A stretch of 9,339 bases of DNA from Streptosporangiaceae bacterium. Lineage in GTDB: Bacteria > Actinomycetota > Actinomycetes > Streptosporangiales > Streptosporangiaceae. Positions 1 to 5,883 of this stretch are shown piece by piece. The stretch covers positions 1 through 9,339 of the forward strand of contig JASIGD010000247.1 in the NCBI GenBank assembly GCA_030045295.1. Reading direction: 5' to 3'. Every line of letters starts with the position of its first letter. Position 1 is the first letter of the stretch. Under the pieces are notes generated by a model. The model was not told where the DNA came from, searched no databases, and saw only the letters and a program-made list of their open reading frames with translations. The translations under genes and the position numbers were made by a program.

Positions 1-527
1 CCGGTCCGATGCCGCGGGCTGGTACCGGTCCGATGCCGCGGGCTGGTACCGGTCCGATGCCGCGAGCCGGCACCGGCCCGATACCCGGGGCGGGCTCCGG
101 CCCGATGCCGCGGGCAGGGACTGGCCCGATGCCGCGGGCTGACTCCGGTCCGATGCCGCGGGCTGGTACCGGCCCGATACCCGGGGCGGGCTCCGGCCCG
201 ATGCCGCGGGCAGGGACTGGCCCGATGCCGCGGGCGGACTCCGGCCCGATGCCGCGTGCCGGTACTGACCCGATGCCGCCGGCCGGCTCGGACCCGATGA
301 CATGGGCCGGTACGGAGCCGAATCCACGTGCCTCCACTGGGCCGGGATCGCGCGCCGAGGATGGATCGCTGCCTCGTACTGACTCGTGGCCGCGCCATGG
401 TTCACCCTCTGGTCCGCGTACCGGCCGCAAGCTCAGGGCAGGCACCCGTCCGTCACCCACAGCGGATTCCGCTGGCTCGGGGCACCGCGCTATCCCTGGG
501 CGTTCTAGGGGTGCGGACAGGGGATGA
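1..527 (+). CDS. Repeat-rich C-terminal part of an unidentified protein (5' end outside window)
   Basis: The frame is open from the window edge (first full codon at 3) to TGA at 525-527, so an upstream start is likely and the ATG at 9 is only a repeat-internal Met. About 110 residues are octapeptide repeats of the type PMPRAGTG, with variants IPGAGSGP and MPRADSGP. They decay into a degenerate Pro/Arg/Ser/Gly-rich tail of about 60 residues. The repeats carry one Arg each, so the segment is basic and probably disordered; I see no membrane segment or catalytic motif here. The stop overlaps the ATG of the NuoF-like gene (ATGA, 524-527), which supports this frame as translated and coupled. By family context, NuoF-ferredoxin genes of actinomycetes can sit beside ferric-reductase-like membrane proteins, so this could be the cytoplasmic tail of such a protein; that is inference only. 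It could also be a non-coding minisatellite that happens to be open. Confidence 0.55.
   Translation, partial: GPMPRAGTGPMPRAGTGPMPRAGTGPIPGAGSGPMPRAGTGPMPRADSGPMPRAGTGPIPGAGSGPMPRAGTGPMPRADSGPMPRAGTDPMPPAGSDPMTWAGTEPNPRASTGPGSRAEDGSLPRTDSWPRHGSPSGPRTGRKLRAGTRPSPTADSAGSGHRAIPGRSRGADRG
9..344 (+). repeat. 24-bp tandem repeat array (minisatellite), in frame
   Basis: Fourteen 24-bp units begin at 9, 33, 57, 81 and so on to 321, with consensus ATGCCGCGGGCTGGTACCGG plus TCCG or CCCG. Bases 1-8 match the end of another unit, so the array continues upstream of the window. Units at 9 and 33 are identical. A four-unit (96-bp) higher-order block at 57-152 is duplicated at 153-248 with only five differences; the units at 81-128 and 177-224 are identical over 48 bp. 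Units after 249 diverge progressively. The unit length is a multiple of three, so copy-number change keeps the reading frame. Confidence 0.97.
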
Positions 528-2113
528 GCCAGACCGGAGCCGCCGACGCGCCAGCGATCATGAGGATCGGGGCAGCCAGGCTGACAGCTGGCCTGGACCG
601 GTTGCCAAGGCTTGACCTGGAAACTCACCGCGAGGTCTTCGGTCCCCTGCCGAGGCTTTCCGTTGAGGAACTGATCTCAGTGACCGAGCAGGTCGACCTG
701 CGCGGCCAAGGTGGCGCGGCGTTCCCTTTCGCGCGCAAACTGCGGGCGGTGGTTGAGGCAGCCGAGGCGAATAACTGTTCGACCGTCGTGGTGGTTAACG
801 CCACCGAAGGCGAGCCGGGCAGCGTCAAAGACAAGATGCTAATGATCCGCTCGCCGTACCTCATCCTCAGCGGTGCGGCTCTGGTGGCCGAGGCCCTCAA
901 GGCGGAGGAGATCGTCGTCGGAGTAGCGGGCAACGAGCTCGCGAACAGGTCAATCGAGGCAGCGATCGCGGCCGAGGCGGGACTGCGCAAGATGGTCAGG
1001 GTGGTCAAGCTGCCGGACCGGTTCATCTCGGGCGAGTCGGGCGCTCTCGTCCGGGGCATCAACGGGAAACGGCCCGTTCCCCCTGGCACGAAGATCCTGG
1101 CCAGCGACTTCGGCGTCGACGATCTTCCGACCCTGTTGTCGAACGCTTCAACGTTCGCCCAGCTCGCGGTGCTAGCGCTGCTCGGGCCGGAGCGTTTTGC
1201 GGCCGTGGGGACGCCGGAAGAGCCTGGCACCGTCCTGCTCAGCGTGGCTGGCTCCGCCGCCCATCCTGCCGTCGTCGAGGTGCCGATCGGCATTCCGCTG
1301 GCAGCGGTCCTTGATATCTGCCAGGCACCGGCCGGTGACGGCGTCCTGGTCGGCGGCTATCACGGCATGTGGCTCCCCGCTGAGACGGCGTACATGACGC
1401 CGGTCTCCCGTGAGGGGCTCGCCGCGGTCGGCGGCACCCTTGGCTCCGGCATCGTGCTGCCCCTAGGTGACGGCACGTGCCCGCTGGGTGAGGTATCGCG
1501 GATAGCAAGCTACCTGGCCGGCGAATCGGCGGGCCAGTGCGGTCCTTGCAAACTCGGCCTGCCAGCCATCGCGCGAGCCCTGGCCGCGCTTGTCGACGGA
1601 TCCGGCGGAATCGAAGCGCTCGACGTGGCCAGGCGGTCCGCGGCCGGCGTGGCCGGACGAGGCGCGTGTTCCCATCCGGACGGGGTGACCAGGTTCGTGC
1701 TCTCGGCGCTTGACGTGTTCACGGAAGACCTCGCCGCGCACGTGTTCCACTCTTCCTGCGGTCGGCCCGTCCGAGGTATGCTGCCGCTGCCTACCGGCCT
1801 TGAGCAGGACGAACGCCAACGGCTCGCGGTGGACTGGACGCGCTGCCACGGGCACGGGCTCTGCGCTCACCTGCTGCCCGAGATGATCCACCTGGACGCC
1901 AACGGCTACCCGGTCATCCTCAACATCCCGGTGCCGGCCTGGCTGGAGAAGGATGCTCAGCAGGCAGTGCACATGTGCCCTACGTTGGCCCTGCGCCTCA
2001 GCAAGCCCGCGCCGGTCGCCACCCCCACGGCTCCCGTGGCCATTCCAGCACCGATCCTGCGTACCGGCCTGATTGGCGCTGGCGCCAGCCGCAAGGCGAT
2101 CACCGGAGGGTAG
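524..2113 (+). CDS. NuoF-like NADH:acceptor oxidoreductase fused to a ferredoxin domain
   Basis: This 529-aa protein resembles the 51-kDa NADH-binding subunit of complex I but is not standard NuoF. Residues ~55-200 form the FMN/NADH-binding fold (GQGGAAFP at 61-68, NATEGEPGS at 92-100, FISGESGALVRG at 167-178). An SLBB-type segment follows (~240-290), then the iron-sulfur region ESAGQCGPCK (334-343) with C339, C342 and a later C382. The canonical first cysteine (SCGxCxPC) is Ala336. A C-terminal monocluster ferredoxin domain has C441-x5-C447 and C485-Pro, followed by a Pro/Ala-rich tail of ~36 residues. It probably takes electrons from NADH through FMN to the Fe-S centres and on to an unseen partner. 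It is cytoplasmic, with no signal peptide or membrane segment. The start is set by the ATGA overlap with the repeat ORF; AGGGG at 507-511 is far for a normal SD, so coupled re-initiation is likely. Met13 is a weaker alternative start. Confidence 0.92.
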   Translation: MSQTGAADAPAIMRIGAARLTAGLDRLPRLDLETHREVFGPLPRLSVEELISVTEQVDLRGQGGAAFPFARKLRAVVEAAEANNCSTVVVVNATEGEPGSVKDKMLMIRSPYLILSGAALVAEALKAEEIVVGVAGNELANRSIEAAIAAEAGLRKMVRVVKLPDRFISGESGALVRGINGKRPVPPGTKILASDFGVDDLPTLLSNASTFAQLAVLALLGPERFAAVGTPEEPGTVLLSVAGSAAHPAVVEVPIGIPLAAVLDICQAPAGDGVLVGGYHGMWLPAETAYMTPVSREGLAAVGGTLGSGIVLPLGDGTCPLGEVSRIASYLAGESAGQCGPCKLGLPAIARALAALVDGSGGIEALDVARRSAAGVAGRGACSHPDGVTRFVLSALDVFTEDLAAHVFHSSCGRPVRGMLPLPTGLEQDERQRLAVDWTRCHGHGLCAHLLPEMIHLDANGYPVILNIPVPAWLEKDAQQAVHMCPTLALRLSKPAPVATPTAPVAIPAPILRTGLIGAGASRKAITGG

Positions 2114-2115
2114 CG

Positions 2116-2165
2116 TCCAAGATACGAAGAGTTATCCTCTCAGCCTCCGTGGCCCGCGTCTTGGA
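2116..2165. terminator. Inverted repeat between convergent genes, possible terminator
   Basis: TCCAAGA at 2116-2122 and TCTTGGA at 2159-2165 are perfect 7-bp complements separated by 36 nt. They lie just after the NuoF-like stop (2113) and just overlap-free of the methyltransferase stop (2168). There is no T-tract and the loop is long, so a terminator role is only a positional inference. Confidence 0.25.
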
Positions 2166-2167
2166 GA

Positions 2168-2947
2168 TCATTTACTGCTGGCCACGAAGATGACCCTGTC
2201 GAACTGCTCGGGGTCCGTAATCGGAGTGTGCAGGTCGTCGGTGCTTGTCATCTGCACCTGGCTCCATCCCGCTTCGTGCAGTGCGGCCACCACGACGGGC
2301 ACGGGGAACAGGGTCGGCGTGCGGAACTCGTCGAACCTGTCCCAGTGATCGCCGTCCCGGATGAATCCCGTCAGCCGCACCGTCGCCTTCTCCGCGCCGT
2401 CGTACACGCTCTTGTAGACATAGAGCTCATCCTCGGTGTCTCGGACCCCGAGATAGTTGTAGTCCAGCCAGAAGCCGTTGCGAGTCATCAGGTCGAAGGC
2501 GAACATCCCGTTGGCGACCACCGCGCGGCGCACGCAGGCGAAGCAACTCGACAGCGCCTCGGTGCTCTGGAGCATGTTGAGGGCGTCGAACGTCGAAGTG
2601 GCGAGAGCGAACTGACCATCTACCGAGAAGCTCGTGGCGTCGGCGAGGATCAGCCGGGTCTGCCCGTCTTGCAGGTAGCCGCGCAGTTTCTGCCGGGCGA
2701 TGGCGAGCATCGGCTCGGACAGGTCAATGCCGGTGACGGTATAACGGTGCTCGAGGAAGTGCTCGGCCAGGGTCCCGACGCCGCAGCATACGTCCAGTAC
2801 CGTGCGCTCGGCGTCCTCGCCGTAGGTGCTCTCGTAAAGGGCACGGATGCGGGGAGCGACCGTTCGCGCGAACGTACTGTGCCTGGCGTAGTAGCGAGCC
2901 CATGCCGGACTCTTGATCTCCTGCGCCGGAAAGGGTGAAGTGCTCAC
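2168..2947 (-). CDS. Class I SAM-dependent methyltransferase
   Basis: The 259-aa product has the Rossmann-like methyltransferase fold. SAM-binding motif I is VLDVCCGVGTL at ~50-60, the acidic residue ending strand 2 is D75 in TGIDLSEPM, the next motif is LADAT (101-105), and motif IV-like FDALNM lies at 120-125. The closest general families are Methyltransf_25/Methyltransf_11. The substrate cannot be read from sequence; there is no target-recognition domain and no link to a nearby pathway. The C-terminal ~80 residues (…WDRFDEFRTPTLFPV…) form a beta-rich cap typical of small-molecule methyltransferases. The start is GTG at 2945-2947; no Shine-Dalgarno precedes it, but TAGCAT lies 6 nt upstream, which fits a leaderless transcript. 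It lies downstream of the Cys-rich gene on the same strand with a 120-bp gap containing a dyad, so it is probably transcribed separately. Confidence 0.92.
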   Translation of the reverse strand: MSTSPFPAQEIKSPAWARYYARHSTFARTVAPRIRALYESTYGEDAERTVLDVCCGVGTLAEHFLEHRYTVTGIDLSEPMLAIARQKLRGYLQDGQTRLILADATSFSVDGQFALATSTFDALNMLQSTEALSSCFACVRRAVVANGMFAFDLMTRNGFWLDYNYLGVRDTEDELYVYKSVYDGAEKATVRLTGFIRDGDHWDRFDEFRTPTLFPVPVVVAALHEAGWSQVQMTSTDDLHTPITDPEQFDRVIFVASSK

Positions 2948-2953
2948 CGTGTG

Positions 2954-2959
2954 ATGCTA
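2954..2959 (-). promoter_or_regulatory. Putative -10 box for leaderless methyltransferase mRNA
   Basis: On the minus strand TAGCAT is followed by six bases and then the GTG start. That spacing would place the transcription start on the start codon itself. There is no recognisable SD in the preceding 25 bases. The -35 position (17-bp spacer) reads CGTGCG, a poor match, so the call rests on the -10 and its spacing. Confidence 0.35.
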
Positions 2960-2976
2960 GTGTCTCGGTCTCGCTC

Positions 2977-2999
2977 CGCACGATTTGCCGTTTCGTGCG
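2977..2999. promoter_or_regulatory. Dyad CGCACGA-N9-TCGTGCG upstream of the methyltransferase
   Basis: A perfect 7-bp inverted repeat with a 9-nt AT-rich centre. On the minus strand it lies about 70 nt after the stop of the Cys-rich gene and covers the -35 region of the putative methyltransferase promoter. It may be an operator for a dimeric repressor, or a terminator hairpin of the upstream gene. No T-tract follows, which favours the operator reading slightly. Confidence 0.45.
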
Positions 3000-3067
3000 C
3001 TCGACGTGGGCTGGCGAGTCGACCGGCAGTCCGTGAGGACGCTGCGAGAGATCTCGACTAAGGACTG

Positions 3068-3250
3068 TCAGGCCCGCTCTCCAGCCCGGCTGCCCCAGAA
3101 GGCCCGGCGCCAGAACTGCCGTGTCCGCAACAGCGTCAGCCACTCGCCGGCTGTCCGCTTGGGAACCGGATTGTGAATGCACAGGTCCCCACCGCCCGGT
3201 AGCAAGCAGCCTCCGTCACAGTTGCCGTAACAGTGACGGCAGTGAGCCAT
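3068..3250 (-). CDS. Small cysteine-rich protein, 60 aa, unknown function
   Basis: The N-terminal half holds five cysteines and three histidines in HCRHCYGNCDGGC followed by LCIH (C4, C7, C11, C15, C24; H3, H6, H26). This arrangement suits binding of zinc or another metal, or an Fe-S centre. The C-terminal half is basic and aromatic (WLTLLRTRQFWRRAFWG, residues 37-53) and could form an amphipathic helix binding membrane or nucleic acid. The frame stays open upstream to 3397, but the start at 3250 is preferred: AAGGAG (minus strand, 3262-3267) lies 11 nt before this ATG, and the upstream codons give a different, Ala/Arg-rich composition. TACTAT at 3281-3286 (minus strand) may be its -10. I do not recognise the family. 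Confidence 0.68.
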   Translation of the reverse strand: MAHCRHCYGNCDGGCLLPGGGDLCIHNPVPKRTAGEWLTLLRTRQFWRRAFWGSRAGERA

Positions 3251-3356
3251 GACGGGCCTATCTCCTTCCTGCTCAGGACGATAGTAACCGCTCTGCGCGT
3301 CCTTCCCGCAGGCACCCGGGTCCGCTGCTCGGCGCAGGGTCGAGGGCTGGCAAGGC

Positions 3357-3372
3357 CGATCGCGCGCGATCG
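3357..3372. repeat. 16-bp perfect palindrome
   Basis: CGATCGCGCGCGATCG reads the same on both strands. It lies in the 208-bp gap between the proS stop (3459) and the Cys-rich gene start (3250), about 80 bp upstream of that gene's putative transcription start. It may be an operator or a hairpin; its alternating CG/GATC make-up also allows chance occurrence in high-GC DNA. Otherwise this gap shows no other gene. Confidence 0.45.
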
Positions 3373-3458
3373 CAGCCGCCGCGGGCTGGACAATCAAAGC
3401 CGACGAAGACAGCCCTGCCCCATTTGCGGCGTGTCGGCGACTGGGGGGTGGGCCAGGC

Positions 3459-4913
3459 TCAATAGGCGCGGGCGAAGATCACCCGCTTGCCGTAGGCGGA
3501 CGCCCTGCCGCAGCGGACACACGTGCCCTGATCGGGTTCGCCCGCCAGTGGGATGCAGCGGGGTGTGGCCATGGTTTCCGTCTTAATCTCGTCTTCACAA
3601 GCCTGCTCGCCGCAGTGCAGCGCCAGAGCCCAGCCGACTGCGATGGCGGCGGCGAACTCAGGCCAGGAATTGACCGGGGCCGTGTGCTCGTCGCGGAAGT
3701 CCGCGGCTCGTCGCGCCAGCATCTCGTGGAACGCCGCGAGCTCGACGGCCAACAGGTCTGGTGCCGACTCGAGCGGGATGGCCTGCTTGGCGGCGTCCGG
3801 TTGCCGGTAACTCAGGCGGCGGGACATCAACGCGGTACCGGCAGCCAGGTCCCGCGGGCCAAGCTCGAGCCGGATCGGCACGCCGCGCATCTCCCAGTCG
3901 TTGAACTTGAAGCCGGGCGACAACTGCGGCCGGTCGTCCACGTGCGTCCGGATACCCGCGCGCCGCAGCTTAGTGCCCAGTTCGGCAGCTGCGGACAACG
4001 TGGTCTGGGCCTGGTCCCCGCGCCCGATCGGGACGATTACGACCTGGTAGGGAGCCACTGGCGGCGGCAGCACGAGGCCCTTGTCGTCGCCGTGGGTCAT
4101 GATCAGGCCGCCGATCATCCTGGTGCTCATGCCCCAGGAAGTGGTGTGACACAGCTCGGCCGTGCCGCTCTCGCCGGTATAGGTGATCCCGAACGCCGCC
4201 GCGAAGTTCGTCCCCATGAAGTGGGAGGTGCCCGCCTGCAGCGCGCGTCCGTCCCGCATCATGCCCTCGATAGAGAACGTGCGCTCGGCGCCGGCGAATC
4301 TTTCTCTTGGCGTCTTCTCGCCTGGCACGGTGGCCAGGGCCGCGGTCTCCACGGCCACGTCCTGGTAAAAGCCCAGTGCCAGCATGGTCTCGGCGGTGGC
4401 GTCAGCCGCGCTGGCGTGCGCGGTGTGGCCTTCCTGCCAGAGGAACTCGCTGGTACGCAGAAACATCCGGGGCCGCATCTCCCACCGGACCACGTTCGCC
4501 CACTGGTTCAGCAACAGCGGCAGGTCCCGGTGCGAGCTGATCCACTTGGCCATCATCTCCCCGATGACCGTTTCCGAGGTCGGCCGGATGACCAGTGGCT
4601 CCTCCAGTTCCTTGCCGCCCGCGTGGGTGACGGTGAACAGCTCGGGAGCGAACCCCTCGATGTGCTCGGCTTCGCGCTGCATATAGCTTTGCGGGATCAA
4701 TAGCGGGAAGTATGCGTTCTGGTGCCCGGTGGCCTTGATCCGCTCGTCCAGGTCCGCCTGCAGCAACTCCCAGATCCGGTACCCGTACGGCCTGATCACC
4801 ATGCTGCCGCGGACCGGTCCCCGGTCTACCAATTCGGCGCGGAAGACCACGTCGTTGTACCAGGCCGAGAAGTCCTCGCTCTGCGGGGTAACGCTGCGCT
4901 CGTCACGTGGCAT
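3459..4913 (-). CDS. proS: Prolyl-tRNA synthetase, type 3 (archaeal/eukaryotic-like)
   Basis: This 484-aa class II enzyme charges tRNA-Pro with proline in the cytoplasm. Motif 1 lies at ~33-60 (PVRGSMVIRPYGYRIWE), the proline-site PTSET at 111-115, motif 2 at ~142-166 with RTSEFLWQEGHTAH, SHFMGTNFA at ~230-238, and motif 3 at ~259-284 with the invariant Arg of STRMIGG. The HGTP anticodon-binding domain begins ~286 (PYQVVIVPIG). A C-terminal zinc domain has C434-x4-C439 and C465-x2-C468, and the protein ends in Tyr (KRVIFARAY). The absence of the large editing insertion between motifs 2 and 3, plus the zinc domain and terminal Tyr, separates it from the ~570-aa bacterial type-1 enzyme. The ATG at 4911-4913 has no SD. 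Whether this is the only ProRS in the genome cannot be told here; a second, type-1 copy elsewhere would make this one accessory. Confidence 0.97.
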   Translation of the reverse strand: MPRDERSVTPQSEDFSAWYNDVVFRAELVDRGPVRGSMVIRPYGYRIWELLQADLDERIKATGHQNAYFPLLIPQSYMQREAEHIEGFAPELFTVTHAGGKELEEPLVIRPTSETVIGEMMAKWISSHRDLPLLLNQWANVVRWEMRPRMFLRTSEFLWQEGHTAHASAADATAETMLALGFYQDVAVETAALATVPGEKTPRERFAGAERTFSIEGMMRDGRALQAGTSHFMGTNFAAAFGITYTGESGTAELCHTTSWGMSTRMIGGLIMTHGDDKGLVLPPPVAPYQVVIVPIGRGDQAQTTLSAAAELGTKLRRAGIRTHVDDRPQLSPGFKFNDWEMRGVPIRLELGPRDLAAGTALMSRRLSYRQPDAAKQAIPLESAPDLLAVELAAFHEMLARRAADFRDEHTAPVNSWPEFAAAIAVGWALALHCGEQACEDEIKTETMATPRCIPLAGEPDQGTCVRCGRASAYGKRVIFARAY

Positions 4914-4920
4914 GATCTTC

Positions 4921-4926
4921 AGGTTA
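4921..4926 (-). promoter_or_regulatory. Putative -10 box directly upstream of proS
   Basis: TAACCT on the minus strand is followed by 7 nt and the proS ATG. There is no SD in that interval, so the transcript may be leaderless or nearly so. No clear -35 is visible (best fit TGGGAC with a 19-bp spacer). Confidence 0.3.
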
Positions 4927-4988
4927 CCGAGCCTGGTCGCAGTCCGTCCCAGATCGCTAGGGCGGCAGGCGCCAGCGTGCTTGATGAA

Positions 4989-5117
4989 TCAGGCGAGCCG
5001 ATCGGGCGGGCCATTGGCCCATCTCTGGTAATAGCCAGGCCGAGCACACGCGGCGAACCCGTAAGGCGTACGACCGGCTGGCTGCAGTCCGGTCATCGAC
5101 CGCCGGCGAAGGGGCAT
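4989..5117 (-). CDS. Possible 42-aa ORF upstream of proS
   Basis: ATG at 5115-5117 is preceded by AGGAG (5126-5130, minus strand) with an 8-nt spacer, the best-placed SD in this 303-bp gap. The peptide has six prolines among 42 residues (one PP pair) and ends in TGA at 4989-4991, 75 bp before the proS start. There is no hydrophobic signal or known motif. Third-position GC is about two thirds, lower than in the neighbouring genes, which weakens the case. It could be a leader peptide for proS, a free small protein, or chance. GACCGG at 5072-5077 and CCGGTC at 5089-5094 form a hairpin inside it, and GGGCC-ATT-GGCCC at 5008-5020 a second. Confidence 0.27.
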   Translation of the reverse strand: MPLRRRSMTGLQPAGRTPYGFAACARPGYYQRWANGPPDRLA

Positions 5118-5134
5118 TTAACGGACTCCTGGAG

Positions 5135-5162
5135 CGGCCCGCCCTCGGGGCATTGCGGGCCG
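5135..5162 (-). terminator. Strong hairpin after the cupin gene, before the proS leader
   Basis: CGGCCCGC (5135-5142) and GCGGGCCG (5155-5162) form a perfect 8-bp all-GC stem with a 12-nt loop. It lies about 55 nt downstream of the cupin stop on the minus strand and five bases before the AGGAG of the small ORF. No T-tract follows. It most likely separates the cupin and proS transcripts, or acts in a proS leader. Confidence 0.38.
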
Positions 5163-5216
5163 GCAACTGGCAAGGTGCCGCAGCGCTGGATGCCGGTGAC
5201 CTGGCGTCTCGCGTCG

Positions 5217-5684
5217 TCACTGGGCCGGATGGTGCCGGTCCACCCACTGCGCCCGCGCGAGCTCCTCGACCTGCGGCAGATCCAAGTTCACCACCACGGG
5301 CTCTTGGTCGCTGCGGATCACGATGCAGCTCAGCTGCTCGTCGGCATTGGCATTGATCTCCTGGTGCGGCACGTAGGGCGGGACGTAGATGAAATCGCCG
5401 GGACCCGCCTCGGAAACGAACTCCAGCCTGTCGCCCCACCGCATGCGCGCGCGGCCGGCGACGACGTAGATCACGCTCTCCAGGGCACCGTGGTGATGCG
5501 GGCCGGTCTGGGCACCGGGTTGGATCATCACGGTACCGGCCCAGATCTTCTCGGACCCGGCTGAAGCGCGGCTGATCGCGGCTTCGCGGTGCATGCCGGG
5601 TGTCTGCGGCGTGTTGGGGTCGAGTTCGCCGTGACGCACTATTCGTACGCCGGACTCGCGCCAATCGGAAGGATTGCCGGTCAT
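5217..5684 (-). CDS. Single-domain cupin protein
   Basis: A 155-aa RmlC-like cupin. Motif 1 is G57-x5-H63-x-H65-x3-E69 (PGAQTGPHHHGALE) and motif 2 is GDFIYVPPYVPHQEIN with H107, giving the usual 3-His/1-Glu metal site (H63, H65, E69, H107). The C-terminal QEPVVVNLDLP resembles COG4101-type cupins of unknown substrate. No fused DNA-binding domain and no signal peptide, so a cytoplasmic metal-binding enzyme or ligand sensor is likely; the reaction cannot be inferred. The start at 5684 is preferred over the in-frame ATG at 5702 because GGAGG (5690-5694, minus strand) lies 5 nt before it, whereas the longer version has no SD and would contain that SD as codons. The gene diverges from the VOC gene across 199 bp. 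Confidence 0.92.
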   Translation of the reverse strand: MTGNPSDWRESGVRIVRHGELDPNTPQTPGMHREAAISRASAGSEKIWAGTVMIQPGAQTGPHHHGALESVIYVVAGRARMRWGDRLEFVSEAGPGDFIYVPPYVPHQEINANADEQLSCIVIRSDQEPVVVNLDLPQVEELARAQWVDRHHPAQ

Positions 5685-5811
5685 GCCTGCCTCCGAAGGC
5701 ATTGACAGGGATGTTGTCCGGAATCTTACCGGCCGACGACTTGCCAGCAGTCACGTCTGCACGGCACTGATCCCTCGGCCGTCCGTTTCCAGGCGTAGCG
5801 GACCGCCCATG

Positions 5812-5838
5812 GTGGCATGCGCCGTTATGGGCTGCCAC
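5812..5838. promoter_or_regulatory. Inverted repeat GTGGCA-N15-TGCCAC in the divergent spacer
   Basis: GTGGCA (5812-5817) and TGCCAC (5833-5838) are perfect 6-bp complements in the 199-bp gap between the cupin and VOC genes, about 35 bp upstream of the VOC -10. It could be an operator shared by the divergent pair. On the cupin side the only promoter-like element is a TAAGAT on the minus strand near 5725, without a clear -35. Nothing else is visible in the gap. Confidence 0.28.
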
Positions 5839-5871
5839 GCTCCCACCGTGGCTCCCGACAACATGCGCCTC

Positions 5872-5877
5872 TATTGT
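5872..5877 (+). promoter_or_regulatory. Putative -10 box for leaderless VOC gene mRNA
   Basis: TATTGT is followed by six bases and the ATG at 5884, placing +1 at the start codon. No SD is present before that ATG. The -35 region has no good match. Confidence 0.38.
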
Positions 5878-5883
5878 GGACCG

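Noticed and set aside
1..344. CRISPR array
   Set aside because: The repeats are contiguous 24-bp units without spacers and form a continuous reading frame.
625..1293. Long minus-strand open frame opposite the NuoF-like gene
   Set aside because: It is the antisense shadow of a well-supported gene, with Ser/Thr/Arg-rich composition and no motif, typical of high-GC DNA.
2228..2938. Plus-strand 236-codon open frame opposite the methyltransferase
   Set aside because: Shadow frame; the minus strand encodes a clear SAM-binding fold.
3615..4703. Plus-strand 362-codon open frame opposite proS
   Set aside because: Antisense to a gene with every ProRS motif; its product is rich in His/Arg/Gln/Gly without domains.
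4914..5216. T-box riboswitch upstream of proS
   Set aside because: No AGGGTGG-type T-box sequence or matching antiterminator was found on the minus strand.
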